Assembly: GCF_001857945.1 (NCBI RefSeq)
Contig: NZ_CP017770.1
Span: 4,154,001-4,218,000, forward strand
DNA: 64,000 nt
DNA from: Paenibacillus crassostreae
GTDB lineage: Bacteria > Bacillota > Bacilli > Paenibacillales > Paenibacillaceae
Direction: 5' to 3'
Shown: one piece after another, positions 1 to 9,714 of the stretch
Numbering within the stretch: position 1 is the first letter of the stretch
How the letters are laid out: each line of letters opens with the position of its first letter
Program-made: the position numbers and the translations under genes
The notes under the pieces: generated by a model
Told to the model about the DNA's origin: nothing
Database searches by the model: none
The model's input: the letters and a program-made list of their open reading frames with translations, nothing else

Positions 1-2279
1 ATCGAATTCAGAAACTTCAAAGAGAAGTGGGAACGGTACGCGGAGATGTAGTTGATTTGCGTAAGGATTTCTGGGATGAAGTAAGAGTGAATTTTAGTAG
101 TTCTGATGACTTGGGTGAAACTTCTACCAGCCTTCGGCAACAATCTCAAGTATTATCTGAACGCGAACGAAGTCATCTTCAATCTTCAGAATCATTGAAA
201 AAAATGAAATTATTAGTGAATTCTCCCTATTTCGGTCGGATCGACTTTGAAGAGACAGATTCGAATCAGAATGACAGAATATATCTAGGTATTGCCTCAT
301 TTCTCGATGACGATGATGAGACATTTCTTGTTTACGACTGGCGTGCGCCCGTATCAAGCTTATATTATGATGGTGCACCCGGACCTGCTAGTTATGATAC
401 TCCTATGGGAGAAATCCGTGGTGAAATGAAGTTGAAGCGGCAATTTGTAATTCGGAATGCGACGATAGATGTTTTATTCGATACAGGTGTTACCATTGGT
501 GATGAGTTACTACAACAGGTATTAAGTCACAGTGCAGATAATCATATGAAGAGTATCGTTGCTACGATTCAGAGGGAGCAGAATGCTGTTATTCGTAACG
601 ATAAGAGCCGGATGTTAGTTGTTCAAGGTTCGGCGGGAAGTGGTAAAACATCCGCTGCTCTTCAGCGTGTAGCCTATCTATTATACAAATATCGCGAAAC
701 TTTGAAGGCTGACCAAGTCATTCTATTTTCACCTAATCCGTTGTTCAACAGTTACGTATCATCTGTTCTTCCTGAACTAGGTGAGGAGAATATGCAACAA
801 ACAACCTTTCAGGCGTATTTAGATTATCGTTTAGCAAAAGATTTCGAACTTGAAGATTTATTCACGCAAATGGAATCTTTATTGAAGACAGCTGAAGGTC
901 ACCCTCTTGATATAAAACGAGCAGCGATTAATTATAAATCTTCTCCTGCTTACTTAGAGGTTATGCTACGCTATAAGGAATACTTAGAGACACAAGGAAT
1001 GATGTTCAGACCTATTCGCTTCCAAGGCAGATTGATATTATCTTCAGAACAGATGAGTGATAAGTTCTACAGCTTTGAACCTGGCGTTAGAATGGCCAAT
1101 CGAATTGAGTTGATGCGTGAATGGATGCTGAAGGAACTTACATTATTCGCTCGGAAGGAACGAGAGGCGCCATGGGTAGACAATCAGATTGATCTATTAG
1201 GGCAGGACGAATATCAGAAGGCGTATACGCATGTTCGCCGTAAACAGCATGCGAAGAAGGATAGCTTTGATGATTATGAGAGTGAGCGCAATCTCTTAGC
1301 ACGAATGATTGTTAATGAATGGTTGAAGCCGGTTCGCAAATGGATTAAACGTAAACGGTTCGTAGATGCTAAAGGGTTATATCGTCAATTATTTGGGAAT
1401 AAAGAACTTCATAAATCCATCAGTGGAAATAACGAATTGCCCCATTACTGGGATGAAATTAGTGAGAGTACGTTAAACGACTTGAAGAATGGAAAGCTAT
1501 CTTATGAAGATTCCACTCCGTATTTATACTTACAGGAGTTAGTTCAAGGATTCCAAAGTAATAATGTGATACGCCACGTATTCATTGACGAAGTGCAGGA
1601 TTATTCCCCATTTCAGCTTGAATATATCAAACAGTTATTTCCGCGCGCTCGCATGACAGCATTAGGAGACTTAAATCAAGGGATTTATGCCCATGCATCT
1701 GTTCTGAGCAGTATGGAAGCACTTCAACAGTTATATGGGCCACAAGATACAGAAGTGATTCATTTAAATAGAAGTTATCGTTCAACATATGAAATTGTAG
1801 ACTTTACGCGCAGTATGATGCCAGGTGGAGAGGATATCGTCCCTTTTAATCGCCAAGGCGAAAAACCGTTGATTATCGTTGACATCGATATCCAAGGGAT
1901 CCATCAGAAGATCATTGAAGATATTAATCAATTAAATGCCGCAGGATATGAACATACAGCAATTATTTGTAAGACTCTGGAGGAGACTGAACAAGTATAT
2001 GCTGATCTTAAGGATCATTTAACGCTGAAAAAGGTTACTAAGACTACACCATCTTTTGTAAAAGGGACTTTGGTTATTCCATCTTACTTAGCGAAAGGTG
2101 TTGAGTTCGATGCGGTTATTATTTATAACGGATCCAATGAAATATACGCTCGTGAAAGTGAACGAAAGTTGTTCTATACCGTCTGTACACGGGCGATGCA
2201 TCTCCTCCATATATACAGTTTGGGAGAAGCGAGTCATTTCATTACAGATATAGATTCAGAGAAATACAGTTTGGTGTAA
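1..2279 (+). CDS. helD: HelD-like superfamily 1 helicase, RNA polymerase recycling ATPase (5' truncated by window edge)
   Basis: UvrD/Rep-like ATPase of the HelD family, which binds RNA polymerase and releases it from stalled complexes. The Walker A motif GSAGSGKT is encoded at nt 627-650, the Walker B motif FIDEVQDY near nt 1581-1604, and a YRSTYEIVDF helicase motif follows near nt 1775. The frame is open back to the first base: codons 3-26 read RIQKLQRE and continue into VGTVRGDVVDLRKDFW, the usual HelD N-terminal coiled coil. The GTG at 27 is therefore internal and the true start lies upstream, probably about 40 codons away by family length. The stop is 12 bases from the convergent stop of the next gene. 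Family assignment is firm; the role in RNA polymerase recycling is taken from the family. Confidence 0.93.
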   Translation, partial: RIQKLQREVGTVRGDVVDLRKDFWDEVRVNFSSSDDLGETSTSLRQQSQVLSERERSHLQSSESLKKMKLLVNSPYFGRIDFEETDSNQNDRIYLGIASFLDDDDETFLVYDWRAPVSSLYYDGAPGPASYDTPMGEIRGEMKLKRQFVIRNATIDVLFDTGVTIGDELLQQVLSHSADNHMKSIVATIQREQNAVIRNDKSRMLVVQGSAGSGKTSAALQRVAYLLYKYRETLKADQVILFSPNPLFNSYVSSVLPELGEENMQQTTFQAYLDYRLAKDFELEDLFTQMESLLKTAEGHPLDIKRAAINYKSSPAYLEVMLRYKEYLETQGMMFRPIRFQGRLILSSEQMSDKFYSFEPGVRMANRIELMREWMLKELTLFARKEREAPWVDNQIDLLGQDEYQKAYTHVRRKQHAKKDSFDDYESERNLLARMIVNEWLKPVRKWIKRKRFVDAKGLYRQLFGNKELHKSISGNNELPHYWDEISESTLNDLKNGKLSYEDSTPYLYLQELVQGFQSNNVIRHVFIDEVQDYSPFQLEYIKQLFPRARMTALGDLNQGIYAHASVLSSMEALQQLYGPQDTEVIHLNRSYRSTYEIVDFTRSMMPGGEDIVPFNRQGEKPLIIVDIDIQGIHQKIIEDINQLNAAGYEHTAIICKTLEETEQVYADLKDHLTLKKVTKTTPSFVKGTLVIPSYLAKGVEFDAVIIYNGSNEIYARESERKLFYTVCTRAMHLLHIYSLGEASHFITDIDSEKYSLV

Positions 2280-2291
2280 TTATATTAGTAG

Positions 2292-3236
2292 TTACATCCG
2301 GTGGATTGTCAGAATGTCTGTTCCTTCTGCTTGAATATTTAAACCTTCATAGAATTGCTTCTTGTAAGCAGATGGAGTGCAATTTTTGTGATTCTTAAAT
2401 ACCGTGATGAAATAACTTAGATTATCAAAGCCAACATCCATGGCGATATCTACGATTTTCTTGTCACTGTTCTCAAGTAGTTTACAGGCTTTCTGTATAC
2501 GGTAATTGTTCATATAATCAATCGGGGTTTTCTGTACCATTTGTTTAAAGAAACGACAGAAGTGACCTTCGCTCATATTAATTTCTGAAGCAAGGTCTTT
2601 TAGCTTAAGGGATTCAGGATAATGATCATGAATGTAGTTCAGTACGATCTTGATTCGTTCAACCTTCTCATGACTTCCAATCGGATTCGGGTTACTTCTC
2701 GTTGATTGTTGCATGTGATTGGCCATATTAGCCAATATTAAATAAAGATGCGCTTTGGTCGTAAGCTCACATGTTGGTGCTTTGTTTTCGTTCTCTGTAA
2801 GAATGATGTCGAGGTAATGTAGAATGTCAATTTCCCATGACTCTGTTCTTTTGATATGAGGAGGAGGAAGTAATTGCTTCTTAAGTAATGGATCGATGAA
2901 TTTCTCCTGCACAATATCAAAGGCGTGGCTAAGGAGTAAGTCAGGGCTGAATACAACTGCTGAGAAAATACAGGGGACCCCGTGGTCCCTTTCTACATAT
3001 CCTGCATGAAGTTCACCGCTGTTTACAAAAATGGCTTCACCTGCATTTACTTCGTAATAGGACATGTTTATTTGGAACGTTGCGCTACCTTGTCTTACAA
3101 CAATGAACTCCATTTCATCATGCCAGTGGCAATCTAAGATACTTTGGCCATTTAATTGTTCCACATTAGGGTAGATGCTAACAGGGTACATAGGGTTACC
3201 ATGCACCCGATTTTCTTTTAATAAGTCACGATTCAT
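2292..3236 (-). CDS. AraC family transcriptional regulator with N-terminal cupin domain
   Basis: One-component sugar-responsive regulator. Residues 1 to about 170 form an AraC-type cupin sensor (HWHDEMEFIVV, then GEAIFVNSGELH). The last 100 residues carry two HTH motifs with the typical AraC ending (IAMDVGFDNLSYFITVFK). The frame could begin at GTG 3251, but that codon lies inside the AAAGGTGG ribosome site, so ATG 3236 fits better. It is divergent from the alpha-xylosidase gene, which it probably controls; the 140-base gap holds repeated ATATCAATAT motifs that could be its operators. The ligand is unknown; xylosyl oligosaccharides are an inference from context. Confidence 0.92.
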   Translation of the reverse strand: MNRDLLKENRVHGNPMYPVSIYPNVEQLNGQSILDCHWHDEMEFIVVRQGSATFQINMSYYEVNAGEAIFVNSGELHAGYVERDHGVPCIFSAVVFSPDLLLSHAFDIVQEKFIDPLLKKQLLPPPHIKRTESWEIDILHYLDIILTENENKAPTCELTTKAHLYLILANMANHMQQSTRSNPNPIGSHEKVERIKIVLNYIHDHYPESLKLKDLASEINMSEGHFCRFFKQMVQKTPIDYMNNYRIQKACKLLENSDKKIVDIAMDVGFDNLSYFITVFKNHKNCTPSAYKKQFYEGLNIQAEGTDILTIHRM

Positions 3237-3285
3237 GATATTCGATTCCACCTTTAGGATATTTACTTGTAGATTTAGAGTGAGA

Positions 3286-3346
3286 TATCAATATATTGAT
3301 ACATTTGGTCAAAATAACGTAAGAAATGATTGTTTTATATCAATAT
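3286..3346. promoter_or_regulatory. Candidate AraC-type operator region upstream of the alpha-xylosidase
   Basis: A perfect 16-base palindrome (TATCAATATATTGATA, 3286-3301) includes most of the decamer ATATCAATAT at 3285-3294. The same decamer recurs in the same orientation at 3337-3346, 52 bases on, about five helical turns. The second copy lies just before TATTAT and TATAAA, which could be -10 elements, and no good -35 is visible, as is common at activator-dependent promoters. The spacing and the divergent AraC gene suggest regulator binding; this is inference. Confidence 0.5.
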
Positions 3347-3378
3347 TATTATAGTATAAACCATAGGAGGTAAGATAC

Positions 3379-5700
3379 ATGAAATTTACAGATGGTTATT
3401 GGCAAATTCGCGAAGGATATGAAGTTCAGAATCCCGCAGATATTCGTGACATTACACTAAACGGTGATTCAATGACCGTATATGCAGCAACGAAAAAGAT
3501 TGAAACAAAAGGTGACACACTGAATGGTACATTGTTGAAAGCTACTTATAGCTCTCCAATGCCAGATGTTATTCGTGTTCAACTTAATCATCATAAAGGT
3601 AAAGTAAAGAAAAACCCTGAGTTTGAATTGTATACTGAACAAACCGATGTTCAAATCGCGATTGACGAAGAAGTGGCCGAACTTACAAGCGGAAGTTTAA
3701 GCGTTAAAGTGAACAGAAAAGAAGGATGGAATATCGATTTCAACTTCGCAGGCAAACGTATGACAGGTAGTGGTTGGAGAGCACCAGCTTACATTAAAGA
3801 TCCTAACAAGACAGCTTTTTACCGGGAACAACTTGATCTAGGTGTTGGTGAATATATTTACGGTCTTGGAGAACGCTTCACACCGTTTGTGAAGAATGGT
3901 CAAATCGTGGATATGTGGAATGAAGATGGGGGTACAAGCTCCGAACAATCCTACAAGAACATTCCTTTCTATCTTTCGAATAAAGGTTATGGAGTGTTCG
4001 TTAACCATCCTGAGAGAGTATCTTACGAGATCGCTTCTGAGAATGTATCACGCGTACAGTTCAGTGTTGAAGGTGAGTCACTTGAATACTTCATCATTGG
4101 TGGTGGTACTCCAAAAGAAGTATTAAATAATTATACAAAACTAACAGGTAAACCAGCACTTCCACCAGCATGGACATTTGGTCTATGGCTTACAACATCA
4201 TTCACAACAGATTATGATGAAACTACGGTTAATCATTTCATCGATGGTATGGCAGAACGCGATATTCCGTTGTCTGTATTCCACTTTGACTGTTTCTGGA
4301 TGAAAGAATACCAATGGTGTGATTTCGAGTGGGATAAAGATATGTTCCCTGATCCAGAAGGTATGCTAAGACGCTTGAAAGATAAAGGTCTTAAAATTTG
4401 TGCATGGATTAACCCTTATATTGCTGAGAAATCTCACTTGTTTGATGAAGGTATGGAACATGGATATTTGGTTAAGACAGCTGACGGTAGCGTATGGCAA
4501 TGGGATAAATGGCAAGCAGGTATGGCGCTTGTTGATTTCACCAATCCAGCTGCAGTTAAGTGGTATAAAGACAAGTTGAAGACACTAGTTGGCCAAGGAG
4601 TAGATAGCTTTAAAACAGACTTTGGCGAAAGAATTCCAACAGATGTAGTCTACTATGATGGATCTGATCCAGTTAAAATGCACAACTACTATACGTTCCT
4701 ATACAACAAAGCTGTATTTGAAGTGTTGGAAGAAACCGTTGGTAAAGGGGAAGCTGCACTGTTCGCACGTTCTGCAACAGTTGGTGGACAACAATTCCCA
4801 GTACACTGGGGAGGAGATTGTTCCGCAAGTTATGAATCCATGGCAGAAACCGTTCGTGGCGGATTATCACTAGGTCTATCTGGTTTCGGATTCTGGAGTC
4901 ACGATATTAGTGGTTTCGAAATGACAGCTGCACCAGACGTATACAAACGTTGGGTACAATTCGGTCTATTGTCTTCCCACAGCCGTCTACACGGAAGTAC
5001 TTCGTACCGGGTACCTTGGTTGTTCGGAGATGAAGCAGTTGATGTCGTTCGTGAATTCACGAAGTTGAAATGCAGATTGATGCCTTACCTATTTAATTCT
5101 GCAGTAGAGTCTACTGTGAAGGGCCTTCCGATGATGAGAGCGATGATGCTAGAATATCCAGAAGATCCAACATGTGCTCCATTAGATACACAATACATGT
5201 TCGGTGATTCTATCCTAGTTGCCCCAATCTTCAATAAAGAAGGCGATGTGAAGTATTACCTTCCTGAAGGTACTTGGACGAACTATCTTACAGGAACGGT
5301 TCTTGAAGGTAATCGTTGGTACAGTGAGAACCATGACTTCATGACATTACCAATGATGGTTAAATCCAATACGATCCTTGCCGTGGGTCAACAAGATAAC
5401 AAAACAGATTATGATTTCGCTGATGGCGTTAGCTTGCATGTGTTCCAATTGGCTGATGGTGCAACTGCACATGCTGAAGTTGTTAACTTGCAAGCGGTGA
5501 AAGAACTTGATGTTACAGCTACACGTTCTGGTTCCGTTATTGAAGTATCAACAAGTGGCGTAGGTAAAGCTTGGTCCGTTGTACTTAGAGGAATTAACGA
5601 AGTGGCTTCTGTTGATGGCGGTAAGTCAGAAGCAGGTGTTGATGGTGTCGTAATTACACCAGCAGCAGGTGCAACTTCTGTGAAAATCACTTTAGCTTAA
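3379..5700 (+). CDS. yicI: Alpha-xylosidase, glycoside hydrolase family 31 (YicI-like)
   Basis: Removes alpha-linked xylose from the non-reducing end of oligosaccharides such as isoprimeverose, in the cytoplasm (no signal peptide). At 773 residues it is almost the same length as E. coli YicI. The nucleophile Asp is D414 in KTDFGERIP and the acid/base Asp is D480 in HWGGDCSASYESM. The N-terminal beta-sandwich, the catalytic barrel (about 265-590) and C-terminal beta domains are all present; the extreme C-terminus is rich in Ala, Val and Gly. A good ribosome site (AGGAGGT) precedes ATG 3379. It is divergent from an AraC regulator and followed by a strong structured terminator. General alpha-glucosidase activity is the main alternative. 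Confidence 0.93.
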   Translation: MKFTDGYWQIREGYEVQNPADIRDITLNGDSMTVYAATKKIETKGDTLNGTLLKATYSSPMPDVIRVQLNHHKGKVKKNPEFELYTEQTDVQIAIDEEVAELTSGSLSVKVNRKEGWNIDFNFAGKRMTGSGWRAPAYIKDPNKTAFYREQLDLGVGEYIYGLGERFTPFVKNGQIVDMWNEDGGTSSEQSYKNIPFYLSNKGYGVFVNHPERVSYEIASENVSRVQFSVEGESLEYFIIGGGTPKEVLNNYTKLTGKPALPPAWTFGLWLTTSFTTDYDETTVNHFIDGMAERDIPLSVFHFDCFWMKEYQWCDFEWDKDMFPDPEGMLRRLKDKGLKICAWINPYIAEKSHLFDEGMEHGYLVKTADGSVWQWDKWQAGMALVDFTNPAAVKWYKDKLKTLVGQGVDSFKTDFGERIPTDVVYYDGSDPVKMHNYYTFLYNKAVFEVLEETVGKGEAALFARSATVGGQQFPVHWGGDCSASYESMAETVRGGLSLGLSGFGFWSHDISGFEMTAAPDVYKRWVQFGLLSSHSRLHGSTSYRVPWLFGDEAVDVVREFTKLKCRLMPYLFNSAVESTVKGLPMMRAMMLEYPEDPTCAPLDTQYMFGDSILVAPIFNKEGDVKYYLPEGTWTNYLTGTVLEGNRWYSENHDFMTLPMMVKSNTILAVGQQDNKTDYDFADGVSLHVFQLADGATAHAEVVNLQAVKELDVTATRSGSVIEVSTSGVGKAWSVVLRGINEVASVDGGKSEAGVDGVVITPAAGATSVKITLA

Positions 5701-5710
5701 GTTCATGAAT

Positions 5711-5813
5711 ATAGGTGTTTGACAATTTATTAGAACCGAGTCGGCAAGACGTTTATAGGGTAGGATCTTAGATTAATCCTAAACCTATACGTCTGATGGA
5801 CTCGGTTTTTTCT
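5711..5813 (+). terminator. Long branched rho-independent terminator, copy A of a repeated element
   Basis: Outer stem AACCGAGTC (5734-5742) pairs with GACTCGGTT (5799-5807), followed by a T run. Inside is a second long stem: AGACG/CGTCT, then TATAGG/CCTATA and AGGAT/ATCCT. Its flanks (ATAGGTGTT, TAGAACC and GTCTGATGG) recur in the same order at 45916-46022. It ends only 22 bases before the next gene, so it may act as an attenuator for the phosphotransferase and GH3 genes as well as a terminator for the xylosidase. Confidence 0.8.
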
Positions 5814-5835
5814 ATTAAAAGTAGGAGGTGCTTAT

Positions 5836-6804
5836 GTGGAAATGTATAAATTATTTAAGAGTGTAACTGATGATCAAATTCGTGCCGTCATGATGGATAC
5901 CTATGGTCCTGAGACAGAAGTGAAGCAGATTTCTCACATGAAAGGTGGAGCATTTAATACAACATATTATGTGGAATGTACTTCACCAGTTCAGAAGCTT
6001 ATTCTCCGTATAGCTCCAGGAAATAAGGAGCATCTGCTTTCTTTTGAAAAGAATATCATGGCTGTTGAGCCTTACACTTATGAGTTGATGGCTCAAGCTG
6101 GAATTCCTTGTACAGAGGTTGTGCGTTATGATGGTTCTGGGTCGATTATTGACCGCCCATATATGTTAATATCATTCATTGAAAGTATTCAATTGAACGA
6201 TCCCTCTATTACGTCTGAAGAGTATAAGGAATTGCAGGTGGAACTCGGAAAATATTTACGTCAGATGCATGATATATCTGCGGATACTTTTGGATTTCCT
6301 CAAGCTGATGGCTCTGTGAAGGGGTCAACTTCATGGGGTAAAGTATTGATTGATTTCTCTAGAGAAATTGCAGCGCTCTGCCGTGAGTATAACTTACTAG
6401 AATTAACAGTAATTGATAGGTTTCAAGACTATTTCGTAACGCATTCTACGTTATTTGATGAAATAACTGTTCCATCGCTTGTCCACAATGATTTATGGGA
6501 TCCGAATGTATTGGTACAAAGAGATCTTGCAGGTATTCCTTATATTGCAGCTATTATCGATGCAGATAAGGTGATGTTCGCTGACCGAGAGTTTGATGCC
6601 ATCTTATTTAAGAATGACCCGCAGATCATGAAAGGTTACGGTAGCGAACTAGACAATAATTCGAAAGCGATTACACGAAGAGAAGCATATGAGATGTTAT
6701 GGATGTTTGCTTTTCTATATATTCATGAGATCCAAGTTGAAATGCATGAAGATGCAGCTTATTTCAAAGAGAAGGCAATGGAGTCATTTCATTCGTTAAT
6801 CTAA
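5836..6804 (+). CDS. Phosphotransferase of the aminoglycoside phosphotransferase (APH) fold
   Basis: Kinase-like protein of 322 residues. An N-terminal lobe (GGAFNTTYYVE loop, LILRIAP with the likely ATP-binding region) is followed by the catalytic loop LVHNDLWDPNVLV and an IIDADKVMFADREFD metal-binding segment. The GTG at 5836 lies six bases after GGAGGT; the ATG two bases earlier is in another frame and stops quickly. It sits between an alpha-xylosidase and a GH3 glycosidase, 23 bases before the latter. This position hints that it phosphorylates a sugar or glycoside rather than an antibiotic, but family members also include choline, homoserine and macrolide kinases, so the substrate is open. 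Confidence 0.8.
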   Translation: MEMYKLFKSVTDDQIRAVMMDTYGPETEVKQISHMKGGAFNTTYYVECTSPVQKLILRIAPGNKEHLLSFEKNIMAVEPYTYELMAQAGIPCTEVVRYDGSGSIIDRPYMLISFIESIQLNDPSITSEEYKELQVELGKYLRQMHDISADTFGFPQADGSVKGSTSWGKVLIDFSREIAALCREYNLLELTVIDRFQDYFVTHSTLFDEITVPSLVHNDLWDPNVLVQRDLAGIPYIAAIIDADKVMFADREFDAILFKNDPQIMKGYGSELDNNSKAITRREAYEMLWMFAFLYIHEIQVEMHEDAAYFKEKAMESFHSLI

Positions 6805-6827
6805 TATGCTATGTAGGAGATGTTAAT

Positions 6828-9683
6828 ATGGAACAAACATTTAAAGAATTCGCATTCTGGAATCATAGTTTGCCTTTGGAAGAACGCATTCAGGATCTCA
6901 TCTCACATCTTACGATAGAGGAGAAAATCAGCTTAATTCCGACGAGACAGGCAGCAGTTGATCGATTGGGTGTCCCTGCTTATTGTGTTGGTGGAGAGGC
7001 TGCTCACGGTGTAGCTTGGAAAGGGGAAGCAACCGTGTTCCCACAGCCTATAGGGCTAGCATGTACTTGGAATCCAGAATTGATGAAGCAGATCGGTTCT
7101 GCTGTTGGTGATGAAGCTAGAGTCTTCTATCAGAATGATCCTACGCATCATGGCTTAACCTTATGGGCTCCCACAGTAGATATGGAGAGAGATCCACGTT
7201 GGGGACGAACAGAAGAGGCATACGGAGAAGATCCGCATCTGACAGGTAAATTAACCTCATCATTAATCCAAGGTATGCAAGGAGATCATCCGTTCTATCT
7301 TAAAATGGTCGCGACCTTGAAGCATTTTTTTGCTAATAATAATGAGGTAGATCGTTTAACTTTCTCATCTAGCATTGATCCACGGAACATGCATGAATAT
7401 TATTTGAAAGCATTTGAAATGCCTTTTGTTGAAGGTGGGGCTTATTCTATGATGACTGCCTACAATTCAATTAATGGAACGCCAGCTATTGAGAGCCCTT
7501 ATGTTAACCAGTTCGTTAAGGGTGAATGGAAAATGCCAGGATTCATTGTATGTGATGGTGGGGATTTGTCTCAGACGGTCGAGTACCATAAGTATCATAA
7601 GACCCATGCAGAGTCCGTAGCAGGAGCCCTGAAAGCAGGAGTAGACTGTCTGACAGATGAACAGGACTTAGTCATAGATGCGACGAGAGAAGCTCTTGAT
7701 CGTGGTTTAATTGATGAACAAGATTTAAATCATGCGATCCGTAATATTTTTCATGTGCGGTTTAAACTTGGACAATTTGATCCTTCAGAGAATAACCCAT
7801 ACGCAGCGATTCCAAGTTCAGCATTGATGTCACCAGAGCATAGTAAACTGTCGCACAAGGCCGCGCAGGAATCGATAGTTCTATTGAGGAATGAGGGAGG
7901 ATTATTACCCTTATCTCTAAAAAATACGGAGAGTGTTGCAGTCATTGGTCCTCTTGGGGATATTGTATATACAGATTGGTATAGTGGGACACTTCCATAC
8001 TCGGTTACACCATTTGCGGGGATTTCCAAGAAATTAGAGGGTTCTGGTCGACACGTTAGCTATCATAGTGGTGATGATGTGATCAAGCTCAAGACAGTAG
8101 GAAGCGGTTGGTATGTCGTTGCCGGTAAAGAAACTACAGCACCTCTAATGCCTCAACCAGATGGTGGGAATGACAAGCGTGCATTATTTAAGCATACCGA
8201 CTGGGGGTATGGTAGTCACACCTTACAATCCATTGCTAACGGATTATATGTCACGGCTAATGATGAGTTGACCCTTCATGCTTCAGCTGAACGAGTATGG
8301 GGTTGGTTCGTGAAAGAAGTGATGGATATCTCTTCACAAGATGATGAGTATGTAAGTATGAAGACGTGGAATGGACATCCGATTAGACTTTCAACAGATG
8401 AATATGGAGCAACTGTACTACGTGGTAGTGAAGATAAGGAATCATTACATGATACAAACTTCACGAAGGAAGTGGTATCCGATGGTCTTGCAGAAGCCAT
8501 TAAAGCGGCACGTGAGAATGAGGTAGCCGTAGTATTTGTTGGAAATAGCCCTTTTGTGAATGGAAAAGAGGAAGTGGATCGTCCTGGGATTGAGTTACCT
8601 CCAGCCCAAGTTGAGTTAATTAAAGAAGTCTGCAAAGTTAATCCTCGTACTGTAGTTGTTATTGTAGGAAGTTATCCTTATGCTCTAGGAGAGATAGCTG
8701 AGATAGCACCAGCGATTATATATTCATCTCATGGAGGACAAGAGCTAGGAAATGCTATTGCAGATGTTCTATTCGGTGATTATAGCCCTGCTGGACGCTT
8801 AAATATGACCTGGTACCAAAATGAAGCACAACTAACTGACTTCTTAGATTACGATATCATTAAAACAAATCGTACCTATATGTATTTCGATGGTAAACCG
8901 CTCTATCCATTTGGTTATGGGCTGACGTATAGCGAGTTCAACTATAATAATATGATAGTAGCCAAGTCCTCTTACCATGACTCTGAGACAATCCAACTCG
9001 AGATGGAAGTAACGAATACGGGAGACATGGTCAGTGATGAAGTAGTACAATTATATGTTAAGGCCCTTCAATCTCGAGTGAAGACCCCTATCAAGCAATT
9101 GAAAGCATTTAGACGAATTAATCTTGAACCAGGTCAAAAAAAGAAAGTAAGCTTCCAAATTCTAGTATCTGAACTAGCGATTTGGGATGTAACAAGGGAC
9201 CGTTTCTGCGTGGAGTCGGGCGGATATCAATTGTTAGTAGGAAGTTCTTCGGAAGATATTCGTTTGGACACTACTGTTCAAGTTACTGGAGAGGCCATTC
9301 CACATCGTGATTTGACGGGGATGACTTATGCTGAGAACTATGATGATTATCAAGATGTTATCTTAGATGAATGTTTGGAAGGTCGCACGGGAGTAAGAGC
9401 AGTGAACGATCAAGGATGGGTTGTTTATCACGATGTTGAATTTAAGAAGACTGTAGATTCCCTTGAAATGCGTGTATCAGGAGGAATAGCAGGTGGGAAA
9501 GTGGAGTTACGATTGGGGAGCCCTGAGGGAACGCAAGTAGGTCATTGTACGATCTTACCTAGTCATCGTGGTGAATGGTCAACGGTTACCTGTGATGTGG
9601 AGGAGGGTTTAGAGGGGATTCACTCTATATATCTAGTCTTACAGGGAAGTGTGAGTATTAGTCATTTTACCTTATCATCGTAA
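6828..9683 (+). CDS. Glycoside hydrolase family 3 with inserted beta-trefoil-like segment, FnIII-like domain and C-terminal CBM6-like module
   Basis: Predicted beta-glucosidase or beta-xylosidase of 951 residues, longer than the usual 700-800. The GH3 N-terminal barrel carries KHFFANNNEVDR and the nucleophile Asp243 in FIVCDGGDL. The GH3 C-terminal sandwich is split: residues about 415-545 form an extra stretch rich in GWYV, SIANGLYVTAN and WGWFVKE motifs, resembling fascin or ricin-like beta-trefoil repeats. An FnIII-like domain lies near 715-790, and residues about 825-951 look like a family 6 carbohydrate-binding module (GGKVELRLGSPEGTQVG). No signal peptide is seen, so it should act inside the cell on imported oligosaccharides. 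The ribosome site is TAGGAGATG. Substrate specificity cannot be read from sequence alone. Confidence 0.9.
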   Translation: MEQTFKEFAFWNHSLPLEERIQDLISHLTIEEKISLIPTRQAAVDRLGVPAYCVGGEAAHGVAWKGEATVFPQPIGLACTWNPELMKQIGSAVGDEARVFYQNDPTHHGLTLWAPTVDMERDPRWGRTEEAYGEDPHLTGKLTSSLIQGMQGDHPFYLKMVATLKHFFANNNEVDRLTFSSSIDPRNMHEYYLKAFEMPFVEGGAYSMMTAYNSINGTPAIESPYVNQFVKGEWKMPGFIVCDGGDLSQTVEYHKYHKTHAESVAGALKAGVDCLTDEQDLVIDATREALDRGLIDEQDLNHAIRNIFHVRFKLGQFDPSENNPYAAIPSSALMSPEHSKLSHKAAQESIVLLRNEGGLLPLSLKNTESVAVIGPLGDIVYTDWYSGTLPYSVTPFAGISKKLEGSGRHVSYHSGDDVIKLKTVGSGWYVVAGKETTAPLMPQPDGGNDKRALFKHTDWGYGSHTLQSIANGLYVTANDELTLHASAERVWGWFVKEVMDISSQDDEYVSMKTWNGHPIRLSTDEYGATVLRGSEDKESLHDTNFTKEVVSDGLAEAIKAARENEVAVVFVGNSPFVNGKEEVDRPGIELPPAQVELIKEVCKVNPRTVVVIVGSYPYALGEIAEIAPAIIYSSHGGQELGNAIADVLFGDYSPAGRLNMTWYQNEAQLTDFLDYDIIKTNRTYMYFDGKPLYPFGYGLTYSEFNYNNMIVAKSSYHDSETIQLEMEVTNTGDMVSDEVVQLYVKALQSRVKTPIKQLKAFRRINLEPGQKKKVSFQILVSELAIWDVTRDRFCVESGGYQLLVGSSSEDIRLDTTVQVTGEAIPHRDLTGMTYAENYDDYQDVILDECLEGRTGVRAVNDQGWVVYHDVEFKKTVDSLEMRVSGGIAGGKVELRLGSPEGTQVGHCTILPSHRGEWSTVTCDVEEGLEGIHSIYLVLQGSVSISHFTLSS

Positions 9684-9714
9684 GTAACCATATTACATGG
9701 AAGGGGCATTGGAA

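Noticed and set aside
5409..5690. Long minus-strand frame inside the alpha-xylosidase
   Set aside because: It is a shadow of Ala/Val/Thr-rich codons on the plus strand, with no ribosome site.
5719..5747. TTGACA in the first structured element as a promoter
   Set aside because: No -10 is present at 16-18 bases and the second copy lacks TTGACA.
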